Virus record (IMG/VR): IMGVR_UViG_3300050821_010293
Location: 1 to 27,595 of that record
Reading direction: 5' to 3' (one strand)
DNA length: 27,595 bases
From: a virus
In this document: positions 1 through 7,358 of the stretch, piece by piece
How the letters are laid out: each line of letters begins with the position of its first letter
Position numbering within the stretch: position 1 is the stretch's first letter
Notes under the pieces: generated by a model
Seen by the model: the letters and a program-made list of their open reading frames with translations, nothing else
Told to the model about the DNA's origin: nothing
Databases searched by the model: none
Program-made: the position numbers and the translations under genes

Positions 1-2
1 GT

Positions 3-83
3 CACGTGTCGGCGAAAAACACACTTGCCTACACCGACATCTCGGCCGAAGAAGCGTCAGCGCGCGTCCGGAACGCCCTGTGA
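3..83 (+). CDS. Tyrosine recombinase/integrase, C-terminal fragment (5' end outside window)
   Basis: Only the last 26 codons are inside the window, read in frame 3 to a TGA at 81-83. The peptide begins HVSAKNTLAYTDIS. In tyrosine recombinases the last catalytic His (of the LGH box) lies nine residues before the nucleophilic Tyr, as in XerD-type enzymes (GHSDLSTTQIYTH). Here His1 and Tyr10 have exactly that spacing, with the expected T-x-x-Y-T-x-x-S pattern and a short helical tail ending RVRNAL. That is what I see; the family call rests on this one motif. If right, the enzyme performs site-specific recombination (integration, excision or dimer resolution) just upstream of the packaging genes. 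No att site can be recognised in the 34-base gap that follows. It could also be the end of an unrelated protein. Confidence 0.5.
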   Translation, partial: HVSAKNTLAYTDISAEEASARVRNAL

Positions 84-117
84 ACTTGATTTGAGTTGAT
101 TCAAGAGGGTTTTCAAG

Positions 118-465
118 TTGGGTCAGCATGGCGGAGCACGACGGAACGCGGGCAGAAGGAAGAACGCCTCGCTGCCGCTCACGAGCGGGCTCGCGAAAGA
201 GCTCTTCGAAGATCAGGGCGTCGCGGCGAATGCAGAGAAAAAGATTGAAGCCCGGCTCTCAACCCGAGAACGCTGGCAGCGCCTGCGCGATTCAAAGGAC
301 GAGCAGCTGGCCTTTCGCGTCGAGCAGTACATCTGGGATCGGCACGAAGGCAAGCCGACCATCCGGGTCGAATCGGGTCCGGAGAAACCGCCGGCCGAGG
401 TAGAGTTTGGCAACCTTAGCATGCCCACCCAAGCTCGACCTGGCGCGGCTGGCAAACCTAACTGA
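118..465 (+). CDS. terS: Terminase small subunit (putative)
   Basis: A 115-residue basic protein directly before the large terminase. The start is TTG at 118, supported by an AAGAGGG ribosome site at 103-109 with 8 bases of spacing; no ATG gives a comparable start. The N-terminus (GQHGGARRNAGRRKNASLP) is the Gly/Arg-rich, AT-hook-like leader common in phage small terminases and other DNA-packaging proteins. The middle (about residues 25-70) is charged and probably helical. Its role would be recognising the packaging site and loading the large subunit on DNA. Its last 59 bases overlap the large-subunit gene in another frame, which suggests translational coupling. The assignment depends mainly on position and leader; I see no diagnostic helix-turn-helix. 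Confidence 0.6.
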   Translation: MGQHGGARRNAGRRKNASLPLTSGLAKELFEDQGVAANAEKKIEARLSTRERWQRLRDSKDEQLAFRVEQYIWDRHEGKPTIRVESGPEKPPAEVEFGNLSMPTQARPGAAGKPN

Positions 466-1969
466 GCGCCAGCAGGAATTTGTCGATGCCATCGCAACCC
501 ATGATTTCGTGCTCTACGGCGGCGAAGCCGGCGGCGGAAAGAGCTACGTCCTCAGATGGTGGCTGGTCCTCTATCTCATCTGGTGCTTCAAGGTCCTCGG
601 CCTTCGCAACGTGGTTGTGGGCCTATTTTGCGAGGATTACCCGAACCTTCAGGATCGCCAAGTGTCAAAGATCGAGCACGAGTTCCCCGACTGGCTCGGC
701 CGCCTCACCTATCGCCACAGCGTCTGGAATTTCCAGCTCAACTCGGAATTCGGCTCGGGCGTCATCGCCCTCAGAAATCTCGACAAGCTCGAAAAGTACA
801 AATCGGCCGAGTTCGCGGCGATCGCGGTCGATGAACTCACGCTCAACCGGCTCACGGTTTTTAACTGGCTTCGCTTCCGCCTGCGCTGGCCGGGAATCGA
901 TCGGCCGAAGTTCGCAGGCGCAACCAACCCCGGAGGACCAGGTCACGACTGGGTCAAAAATTACTGGCACCTCAAAAAGTTCCCGCCCGAGCTTGAACCT
1001 TTGCGCGACCAGTTCGTCATGGTGCGCGCGAAGGCTTCGGACAATCCGCACCTGGTTCCCGGCTATCACAAAGGCCTGCTCACGCTTCCGCCCGACATGG
1101 CGCGCATGGTGGCAAAGGGCGACTGGAACGTCTACACCGGGCAATACTTTCCCCAGTTCAACAACTGGCCGGACGACGATCCGCAAGGCCGCAAGGGAGC
1201 GCGCCACGTCATCCCCGCAGCCGACGCCATGCGGCAGATGCGGCCCTGGCACACCTACTGGATCTCGGGCGACTGGGGCTACGAGCATCCGGCCTGCTTT
1301 CACTGGCACCGCAAAGACGAGCACAACCGCATCATCACCTATCGCGAACTGTGGGACCGCCGCATAGGGGAATCAGAATGGGGACAGCGCATCACCGCAG
1401 CATCGAAGGGCGAACGGTTGAAATCGTTCCCCTTCTCCTGGGACGCCGGCCGGCTGTCGAATCGCTCGCTCCCGAAGTATCCGAAGTCGATCGTGCAGCT
1501 GTTGACCGAAGCGCTGGGCGAGGAAGTGCCAAAGCCGCATCCCGCGGACTCTTCACCGGGTTCGCGCATGTCCGGCTTTCGCCTGATGAGCCAGTTGCTC
1601 GATGCGGATATGTGGCTGATCTCGGACGCCTGCCCGCGATTGATCGAGTGCATGCCCACGCTGATCCGCGATCCCGACGATCCGGAAAATGTTTTGAAGG
1701 TGGATTATGCGGAAGGCGACACCATCGGCGACGATCCCGCGGACTCGGCGCGCATGGGGCTGCAGCATGAATTTGGAACGTCTGTCGTTCCCGTCTCAAT
1801 CATGGCCGATCGCAAAGTCGCGGAATACGCCGAATCGCGCGGGGTGGAAGTAGCCGAGATGGACCCGACCGCGCGCGCCATGATGCACCAGCGGGCGGAA
1901 TCGATCGAACGCCGCAAGCGGCGCAACCGCCGCGGCGGACTAGGAAGACCGTGGAGGCCGAGAAACTGA
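407..1969 (+). CDS. terL: Terminase large subunit (ATPase-nuclease packaging motor)
   Basis: A 520-residue protein with both terminase domains. The ATPase half has a Walker A loop GGEAGGGKS at residues 38-46, a Walker B strand ending in Asp142-Glu143 (AAIAVDEL) and a coupling motif GATNPGG at 171-177. The nuclease half (from about 283) has the RNase H-like first strand SGDWGYEHP with Asp289, and a second acidic strand FSWDAG with Asp346. It translocates DNA into the prohead through the portal and makes the packaging cuts. The start is TTG at 407, preceded by GAGG at 397-400; there is no better start before the conserved region. The C-terminus is a basic tail (about residues 490-520) rich in Arg, which may contact DNA or the portal. 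Length fits the family. Confidence 0.95.
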   Translation: MATLACPPKLDLARLANLTERQQEFVDAIATHDFVLYGGEAGGGKSYVLRWWLVLYLIWCFKVLGLRNVVVGLFCEDYPNLQDRQVSKIEHEFPDWLGRLTYRHSVWNFQLNSEFGSGVIALRNLDKLEKYKSAEFAAIAVDELTLNRLTVFNWLRFRLRWPGIDRPKFAGATNPGGPGHDWVKNYWHLKKFPPELEPLRDQFVMVRAKASDNPHLVPGYHKGLLTLPPDMARMVAKGDWNVYTGQYFPQFNNWPDDDPQGRKGARHVIPAADAMRQMRPWHTYWISGDWGYEHPACFHWHRKDEHNRIITYRELWDRRIGESEWGQRITAASKGERLKSFPFSWDAGRLSNRSLPKYPKSIVQLLTEALGEEVPKPHPADSSPGSRMSGFRLMSQLLDADMWLISDACPRLIECMPTLIRDPDDPENVLKVDYAEGDTIGDDPADSARMGLQHEFGTSVVPVSIMADRKVAEYAESRGVEVAEMDPTARAMMHQRAESIERRKRRNRRGGLGRPWRPRN

Positions 1970-1970
1970 T

Positions 1971-2369
1971 ATGCCATCGCAACTGCAACCGCCGTATCTG
2001 AACACGCCGCTCACGCAAATCATCTCGCTCGATTCCGGCCTGCCGGCAGTTGTGGTGAATGGCCTCGCGGCCGGCCAGACCGGCGTCGCGCTCTCGCAAA
2101 TCTTCACCGTATCTGAACGCCCAGGCGGCGGCGATCGCAACCTGTCGCTTCAGGCCCAGGGCGCCGGCGTGACTGGTTGCACCGTCGATATCGAAGTCTC
2201 CGCCGATGGTGGGACGACTTGGAACAAAAAGCACGTGGGCGTCGCGCTCATCACTGCCAGCGTTTCGACGCTCGCGGTTGAAGCCAACATGCAGGCGGGT
2301 TTGCAGTACCGCATCAACCCGACCTCAGTCGCCGGCGCGGCCGTCACCATCATTGCGACCGCAAACTAA
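1971..2369 (+). CDS. Small beta-rich virion protein, unknown
   Basis: A 132-residue protein starting one base after the terminase stop, with a GGAGG at about 1950-1956 upstream. It is poor in charge and rich in Gly, Ala, Val and Thr, and from about residue 55 alternates short beta strands (CTVDIEVSADGGTTW, AAVTIIATAN), as in beta-sandwich head-decoration or structural proteins. The SADGGTTWN motif is the type of turn seen in sialidase-like or beta-sandwich repeats. No catalytic motif is visible. Placement between terminase and portal and beta-rich content suggest a capsid accessory protein, but I do not recognise the family. Confidence 0.7.
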   Translation: MPSQLQPPYLNTPLTQIISLDSGLPAVVVNGLAAGQTGVALSQIFTVSERPGGGDRNLSLQAQGAGVTGCTVDIEVSADGGTTWNKKHVGVALITASVSTLAVEANMQAGLQYRINPTSVAGAAVTIIATAN

Positions 2370-2370
2370 A

Positions 2371-2649
2371 ATGACCCGCTCCGAAATCATCGCCGGCTTC
2401 CACAAGCTCTACCTCGAGAACATCGCCAAAGAAACTGCGAACCGCGGCTCTGTGGGTGCGCGCAAAGGTGGCGGCATCCCGATCGAGGCGCTGAAGAAAA
2501 TCCACGATGACACCATTGCCGATTACGTGGAGAGCTTCATCGAGCCACCGGACGACTGGGTGCATCCTCGAGTACGCAAAAGCGCGCTGCGAAAAGCGCT
2601 CGATCACCTATCGCCGCGAAAGGGGATCACCTCATGCTTCGCCGATTGA
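2371..2649 (+). CDS. Hypothetical small helical protein
   Basis: A 92-residue, mixed-charge protein (begins MTRSEIIAGFHKLY). I chose ATG 2371, one base after the previous stop, over a longer in-frame reading from 2206 that lies wholly inside the preceding gene. Composition suggests mostly helix, with IPIEALKKIHDDTIADYVES as a likely amphipathic stretch. There are no recognisable domains. The 3' end overlaps the next gene by 16 bases, indicating coupling within the late operon. Function unknown. Confidence 0.7.
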   Translation: MTRSEIIAGFHKLYLENIAKETANRGSVGARKGGGIPIEALKKIHDDTIADYVESFIEPPDDWVHPRVRKSALRKALDHLSPRKGITSCFAD

Positions 2650-2888
2650 TCTTCCGTTTGTTGGGCGTCCCCGATCTCGCCGATCGCCTGATTGATCTCG
2701 AGCGGCATTTCGTGACCAAGCGCTCGCTTGAGGGGAAACCCGTCGAAACCTTGGCCGACGTGCCTTACGCGAAGCGCAAAGAGTTGAAGCAATCCACCAA
2801 AGGCATGAACTGGCCGCAGCGCCGCTGGGCACTCGAGGCCCAGGAAGCAAAACCGAACGGCACCGTGCCGCTAAGAATGGACGCCTGA
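2634..2888 (+). CDS. Hypothetical small basic protein
   Basis: An 84-residue protein starting inside the end of the previous gene. The N-terminus is MLRRLIFRLLGVPDLADRLI, an amphipathic helix with Arg on one face, followed by an acidic/basic helix and a loop containing NWPQRRWALEAQ. No signal peptide, metal site or enzyme motif is visible. It ends one base before the next ATG. Its tight packing in the operon supports expression; I do not recognise the function. Confidence 0.65.
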   Translation: MLRRLIFRLLGVPDLADRLIDLERHFVTKRSLEGKPVETLADVPYAKRKELKQSTKGMNWPQRRWALEAQEAKPNGTVPLRMDA

Positions 2889-2889
2889 A

Positions 2890-3231
2890 ATGCACTTCAT
2901 GAATCCGCAGCGCGCTTCGCACATGCAAGCCCCACAGCAGGAACAGCCACTCGTGCAGCTCGGGCCGGGTTCGGCAAATACGCAGGATGGGACAGCCGCA
3001 TCCGGTTACGCGACGCCTGATCTCGGGCCCTTTGAGTGCGAGAACTGTAAGAAGTACGACCCACAAGGCCAGCCGCCCTGCCAAGACCCGCGCGTGCAGG
3101 CCGACCCCGAAGTCAAAGGCCAGGTCGACGCCGAAGGCTGCTGCAATTTCTTCAAGTCCGCGCACAACGAGAGCCAGCAAGAGGAGCACTCAGAGTCCGA
3201 ATCCGCGCCCGAATCCGAAAACGAGGAATAA
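2890..3231 (+). CDS. Cys-rich small phage protein with possible metal site
   Basis: A 113-residue protein with an ordered cysteine set: FECENCKKYDP (two Cys separated by two residues, near 49-52), then CQDP (near 65), then a GCC pair before NFF (near 87-88). This C-x2-C, C, CC layout ending in an aromatic residue recalls small phage proteins proposed to bind zinc or an iron-sulfur cluster, rather like HiPIP-type folds; that link is from memory. The C-terminal third is a run of Ser and Glu, highly acidic. The first residues (MHFMNPQRASHM) are nearly the same as those of the next gene, so the two share an N-terminal tag. Likely a minor head protein; role unknown. Confidence 0.75.
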   Translation: MHFMNPQRASHMQAPQQEQPLVQLGPGSANTQDGTAASGYATPDLGPFECENCKKYDPQGQPPCQDPRVQADPEVKGQVDAEGCCNFFKSAHNESQQEEHSESESAPESENEE

Positions 3232-3234
3232 CTT

Positions 3235-3546
3235 ATGCACTTCATGAACCGACAACGCGGCCGCCACATGTCCGGCGAAAGCGAGCACGAAGACGGCGGC
3301 GCCCAGAACCAAGGCCAGGGCGCGAAGCACCCGCACATCGCCATCCACTCCCATTCCCAAGGCCACACCGTGCACATCACCCATCCTGACGGGCAGCACG
3401 AATCGCACGACCACGAAGCGGGAGACGCCGAAGGCATTGCCGCCCACATTCACCAGCACATCGGGCGGGACGGCGAGCAGCGTCCGGGCGAAGGTGAAGA
3501 AGACCAAGGCGGCGCGAGCTTCGGCCGCATGGGCATCGAGCCGTAA
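3235..3546 (+). CDS. His-rich small phage protein
   Basis: A 103-residue protein with 16 histidines, mostly in the segment from about 31 to 77 as alternating H-x-H pairs (HIAIHSHSQGHTVHITHPDG, then HESHDHEAGDAEG). Such a pattern could bind divalent metals, or form strands with His on one face. A Gly/Glu-rich tail follows. A GAGG lies just upstream (about 3224-3227). It starts MHFMNRQRGRHM, matching the start of the preceding Cys-rich protein, so the pair looks like partners or products of a duplication of the 5' end. Similar His-rich proteins occur in other phage head modules, but I know of no assigned function. Confidence 0.75.
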   Translation: MHFMNRQRGRHMSGESEHEDGGAQNQGQGAKHPHIAIHSHSQGHTVHITHPDGQHESHDHEAGDAEGIAAHIHQHIGRDGEQRPGEGEEDQGGASFGRMGIEP

Positions 3547-3596
3547 AAGTTTCTGTTCCATATTTTTCAATTTCCTTTGGAGAAAAAACTACGACC

Positions 3597-4532
3597 ATGA
3601 AAAAGCTATTCTCGAAACTCAACCTGCGGACGCTGCGGCTGGCCTTGCTGACGTACGTGCTTTGCGACATCCTCGTCGGCTATGCGGGGGTATTCCCTGG
3701 CAGCAACATGCTGGCCGCGCAAACCGCGCCTTCCATCGCGTTCCTCGGCCAGAAGGCCCAATTCGCGCACAATCTGAACGGCGTCTGGTATGCCCCGGCT
3801 TACGCCACCTGGCAGGCCACGGTGCTTTCCGGAAACTCCGCCACCGGCTCGCAGTCGATCATCGTCGTCTGCAATGCAGGCGGAGTGCAGGGAGTGTGCC
3901 AACTCAATGACGGCTATTCCGTGCCGCTCGCCTCGATCTTCAACACCAACACGCCGATTTACCTGATGGATGCGAACAATGAGACGGTGACCCCGAGCGC
4001 GGTTTCAATCGGCGCTTGCTCGCCAGGCTTTCTCGGTGTAGGCGCGTCCGCGCAGTGCGCGACCATCACCGCCACCTTCTCGAATACTCACGGCGCTTCG
4101 GCGCCGGTGGTCTCAGGCGATGCGGGAATGTTTGAAGCCATCACCGACGCCGGAGTGTCCGGGGGCGGATTGGTCTATTGGGTGGCGGACACTGGAATCG
4201 TGGTCCTCTCAACGAGCGGCCTGACCACGACCACGACCACCAAGGTTCCCACCAATAGATCGAGCACCGGCTGCGCGGCCCGCGTCACCACGACCATCAC
4301 GGTTACGGCCAGCTGGGCGGTAGGCAGCACGGCCTCAGGCGCGTCATTCTGCTCTGCGAATTCCACGCTCACGGCTGGCACCACAGGCGTAGCCAACCAA
4401 GTGGCCCCAACTTCGACCGGAACCACTTCGGCGCTTGAGGCGGTGGTATTCACCGGCGCGACCTCGAACCCCGGAGCTGGCGCGATTAAAGCTCGCGTTT
4501 GGGGCTTCACCCCGGTACAACCTGCGCAGTAA
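3597..4532 (+). CDS. Secreted-looking beta-rich structural protein, unknown
   Basis: A 311-residue protein with an N-terminal leader: basic start MKKLFSKLNLRTLR, hydrophobic core LALLTYVLCDILVGYAGVF, then small residues ending near MLAAQTA (about residue 43). After this it is rich in Ser, Thr, Ala and Gly with short beta strands, paired Cys (for example CSPGFLGVGASAQC) and a run of Thr at 211-216. The C-terminus GAIKARVWGFTPV is also strand-like. A GGAG site lies 14 bases upstream. An export leader on a protein between terminase and portal is odd; either it is exported to the host envelope, or the leader is a membrane anchor or is removed during assembly. I do not recognise the family. The stop overlaps the start of the next (broken) gene. 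Confidence 0.75.
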   Translation: MKKLFSKLNLRTLRLALLTYVLCDILVGYAGVFPGSNMLAAQTAPSIAFLGQKAQFAHNLNGVWYAPAYATWQATVLSGNSATGSQSIIVVCNAGGVQGVCQLNDGYSVPLASIFNTNTPIYLMDANNETVTPSAVSIGACSPGFLGVGASAQCATITATFSNTHGASAPVVSGDAGMFEAITDAGVSGGGLVYWVADTGIVVLSTSGLTTTTTTKVPTNRSSTGCAARVTTTITVTASWAVGSTASGASFCSANSTLTAGTTGVANQVAPTSTGTTSALEAVVFTGATSNPGAGAIKARVWGFTPVQPAQ

Positions 4533-4693
4533 TGCCCTGGGAGTCGAAAGCCCAGGCCCGCTGGGGCCACTAGGCAAGCGGAGTTCGCGCGCTCGGCGGA
4601 AAACAAGCCGTCCGGGAGTGGGACTCCGCTACGCCGAAGGGCTCACTGCCTGAACGCAAACGTCATGTCATCCCGCGAAGAAAAAAGCGCTGA
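4532..4693 (+). pseudogene. Small phage protein gene interrupted by one in-frame amber codon
   Basis: Reading from ATG 4532, which overlaps the previous stop as TAATG, gives MPWESKAQARWGH, then TAG at 4571-4573, then the same frame continues as ASGVRALGGKQAVREWDSAT and PKGSLPERKRHV, ending at TGA 4691-4693. Both halves look like one 53-codon protein. I recall small phage proteins of the type MPWKSKAQARWGH, a serine or threonine, ALGG, a WD-ATPKGSLPE segment, and this matches along its length. The amber codon sits where Ser is usual, so one base change (TCG to TAG) explains it. The 3' end overlaps the next gene by 29 bases. It may be a true null allele, a sequencing error, or a gene expressed by stop readthrough. 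Function of the family unknown. Confidence 0.7.
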
Positions 4694-4910
4694 GAAAAAA
4701 GCCCGGCGAAAATTCCGTCACGAGATCGAGAAGCGCATGCTGCGCGTGGCCACTCGCCGAGTAGGGATGTGTTCGACCACGGGACAATTGCACGCCCACG
4801 CTAAAACTCTGACCGACCGCTACCTACACATGGTCGATCACGCGCCGGCGCAAGTGAAGCCGATAGAGGAAGCGATCGAACCACCCGTTGAAGTTGCAAC
4901 ACCCGCCTAG
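4665..4910 (+). CDS. Hypothetical small basic protein before portal
   Basis: An 81-residue protein with a strongly basic, helical first half (KKARRKFRHEIEKRMLRVAT) and an acidic Pro/Glu/Val-rich tail. The start ATG 4665 lies inside the end of the amber-interrupted gene. It ends in TAG at 4908-4910, immediately followed in the same frame by the portal ATG, so readthrough of one amber codon would add these residues to the portal N-terminus. No domain is recognisable; the basic helix could bind nucleic acid. Its place suggests a packaging or head accessory role. Confidence 0.6.
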   Translation: MSSREEKSAEKKARRKFRHEIEKRMLRVATRRVGMCSTTGQLHAHAKTLTDRYLHMVDHAPAQVKPIEEAIEPPVEVATPA

Positions 4911-7358
4911 ATGGACACCGACCTCTTAACTGAAGAAGACGAGCAAGAGCCTTCAACCGAAGCCTCGGCCGACGATCAGACCGAACAGGACGAAAGTCCG
5001 GTCTGGGACGATCCCCTCGCCGACGACGAGGACCTGCAGAAGGCCTTCCTCGATCTCTATCTCAAGTGCACCTCCGAAGACCGCTATGCGCGCCTGATCG
5101 AAGTCAAGGACGTAAAGCAGGCGGAGAATTACTGGGCGGGGCGGCAGTATTGGTACTGGTCGGACCGCGATGAAACCTGGAAGCCGGCGCCTGGCGTAGG
5201 CGTGTCGGCGATGGGCGATCTCGATTTCGACGAGATGCCGCGCTTTGAATTCGTCACCAATATCTACCAGGCGACCGGGCTCACTGAAATCGGAGCTGTG
5301 GCCGGAGCTCCGCCGCGCATTCGTTTCTTCCCCGATGACGCCGACAACTCCGACGACCTTGAAACCGCCGAAGGCCGCACCAAGCTCTCGCGGCTCATCC
5401 AGCGCTGGAACCCGCCGCAGATGCGCTTGCAGGAGGAGATGTACCACGCCTGGACCGGGGGCTTCATCTGCCTGCGGACCCGCTACGCCGAAAACGGCGA
5501 GAAATACGGCTTTGACCAGCGCCAGGTGCTCTCAGAAGAAGACGTGCCCGTCGATTCGACCATTCGCTGCTCGCAATGCGGCTGGTCGGCGCCGGCCATG
5601 GAAGCCATGCCTCCAGTTCCTTGCCCCTCGTGCGGCAAGATGCTCACCGATGAGGACATCTCAGAAGAAGATCCGGTGCCAGTGCCAGGCGATGGGGGCA
5701 CGGAAGAAGTCGCGCGCGGCCGCCAGGTGATCGAAATCTACGGCGCGCTCAACTGCAAGCGGCCGCAGCACACCAACTCGCAATCGCAATATCACTATTT
5801 CGCGATCGAAGAAGAGGTCCACTACTCGATCCTCAAAGCCAACGCGCCGACTGAGGAAATCGACGAAAAGATCAAACCGGGAATGAACTTCGGCCCGGAC
5901 GATGCTTTCGAGCGCAACGCGCGCCTCTCGGTCGCAGAAAACGCCAAGACGCAAACCCAGACCGGAGCGAAACAGTCGTCCCTCGTGACTTATGCGAATG
6001 TCTGGTTTCGGCCCAGCGCCTACGCGATGATGGACAGAGATCAGCGCGCCCGCGCCAAGGAGATTTTTCCCCGCGGCGCCTACATCGAGTTCGCCGGCAA
6101 CACCTTCTACAAATCGAAGCACGAGTCGATGGATGACACCGTGGTCTGCCGGCACGCCATGCCGGGACGCGGCCAGCACCGCCCAGCGGTCGGCGGATCC
6201 ATGATCTCGGTGCAGGACCGCTTCAACACTTTCTCGAACATCGAAGCCGAGACCTACGAGTACGGGATCCCAATCACCTACCGCGCCGCCGACACTTTCT
6301 CTTCGGACGCCGACGACGAACAGCGCGCGGCGCCCGGACTTGAAGTCGAAGTTGCGCTGCAGCCCGGTACCGACATCCGGCAGCGGATCCTGCAGGTCCG
6401 CGCCGATTCGGTGTCGCCCGACATGGCGAAACACACCATGGACCTGATGGGTCCGGTGACGCAGTATCTCTCGGGAGCTTTCCCCGCGCTGACTGGCGCC
6501 GCCGACGATGCCCCGGAAACTTTAGGCCAGCAGGCGATGCAGCGCGACCAGGCCATGGGCCGCATGGGCGTGTTCTACGTGAACCTGAAGCAGGCCGAAG
6601 CCGATATCCTGACGCTTGCCTGCCGGGATTTCGAGCAGCACGCGCAAGGCGAGGTGCGGATCCCTGTGCTCGCCGATTCCGGCGACTTCGAATCGGAGTC
6701 GGTCGATGTGACCGCGCTCGACGGCGAGGCCGAAGCTTATCCCGAAGGCGACGAGAACTTCCCAGAGCTGTGGAACCAGCAGCGCGCCACCCTGATGCAG
6801 ATCTCCGACTCGCCGCAAGGCGCGCTATTACTGGCCGACATGGGCAACCGCCAGCTATTCGCGAAATTGACCGGGATCCCGGATTTGAAAGTCCCCGGCA
6901 TGGACTCGTGGCAGAAGCAATTGAAAGAGATTGCGGAACTCACCAAGATTCCCAAGGGCGATGACTTACTCGCAGGCCTGGCGCCATCCGTCGAAGTTGA
7001 TTCTGACGACGATCATCCCACTGAATCCGCCTGCTGCAAGTGGTGGATGAACAACGAACGTGGCCAGAAGATGAAACGCGAAAACCCCATGGGCTGGCTG
7101 GCAGTGAAAGCCCACAAGGCGCAGCACGACAAAGCCATCCCCGCGCCGCCTCCCGACGAAAAGCCGCTCGCCGAATCGCTCAACATCGCCTTCAAGGACA
7201 TGCCGCCCGAGGCGCAGGCGCAAGTGTTAGCGAAGCTCGGGATCGAAGTCACGCCGCAAGACTTTATTGCCAAATTGATGCTCGACAAAGCAAGTAAACC
7301 AGCACCGAAACCGTTCCAACCGCCTACCGGTGCAGGCGAGACGAGGCCCAATGCTTAA
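4911..7358 (+). CDS. Portal protein (head-tail connector), large form with zinc-ribbon insert
   Basis: An 815-residue protein directly before scaffold and capsid genes. Portal features: an acidic start; NYWAGRQYWYWSDRDE at about 73-88, the YW-rich helix typical of portals; an early segment describing FEFVTNIYQATG; a central region with EYGIPITYRAADTF; and a helical C-terminal half with Gln/Ala-rich stretches (LGQQAMQRDQAMGRMG). It forms the dodecameric ring at one head vertex and is the channel for DNA. The length is close to large P22-type portals. A zinc ribbon is inserted at 220-241 (C220-SQ-C223 and C238-PS-C241), which I do not know from standard portals. The C-terminus has a separate segment with CCKWWMNNERG (about 704-714) and a Pro-rich end. 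The family call is by context and composition. Confidence 0.85.
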   Translation: MDTDLLTEEDEQEPSTEASADDQTEQDESPVWDDPLADDEDLQKAFLDLYLKCTSEDRYARLIEVKDVKQAENYWAGRQYWYWSDRDETWKPAPGVGVSAMGDLDFDEMPRFEFVTNIYQATGLTEIGAVAGAPPRIRFFPDDADNSDDLETAEGRTKLSRLIQRWNPPQMRLQEEMYHAWTGGFICLRTRYAENGEKYGFDQRQVLSEEDVPVDSTIRCSQCGWSAPAMEAMPPVPCPSCGKMLTDEDISEEDPVPVPGDGGTEEVARGRQVIEIYGALNCKRPQHTNSQSQYHYFAIEEEVHYSILKANAPTEEIDEKIKPGMNFGPDDAFERNARLSVAENAKTQTQTGAKQSSLVTYANVWFRPSAYAMMDRDQRARAKEIFPRGAYIEFAGNTFYKSKHESMDDTVVCRHAMPGRGQHRPAVGGSMISVQDRFNTFSNIEAETYEYGIPITYRAADTFSSDADDEQRAAPGLEVEVALQPGTDIRQRILQVRADSVSPDMAKHTMDLMGPVTQYLSGAFPALTGAADDAPETLGQQAMQRDQAMGRMGVFYVNLKQAEADILTLACRDFEQHAQGEVRIPVLADSGDFESESVDVTALDGEAEAYPEGDENFPELWNQQRATLMQISDSPQGALLLADMGNRQLFAKLTGIPDLKVPGMDSWQKQLKEIAELTKIPKGDDLLAGLAPSVEVDSDDDHPTESACCKWWMNNERGQKMKRENPMGWLAVKAHKAQHDKAIPAPPPDEKPLAESLNIAFKDMPPEAQAQVLAKLGIEVTPQDFIAKLMLDKASKPAPKPFQPPTGAGETRPNA

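Noticed and set aside
480-1367. Long + strand ORF of 295 codons inside terminase
   Set aside because: Ser/Arg-rich shadow of the large terminase, which has clear Walker and nuclease motifs in its own frame.
4435-4653. + strand ORF overlapping the end of the 3597 gene in another frame
   Set aside because: It starts inside a real gene and its product is unlike a protein; the frame from 4532 explains the gap much better.
4533-4664. tRNA-like or other structured RNA in the gap before the small basic gene
   Set aside because: There is an inverted gcggagt/actccgc pair, but no cloverleaf or T-loop consensus; the segment reads as a coding frame broken by TAG.
4571-4910. Amber codon reassignment (TAG read as an amino acid) in this phage
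   Set aside because: Long genes such as terminase, portal, capsid, hub and both fibres have no internal TAG, whereas recoded phages have many. Three normal genes also end in TAG. One isolated TAG fits mutation or local readthrough better.
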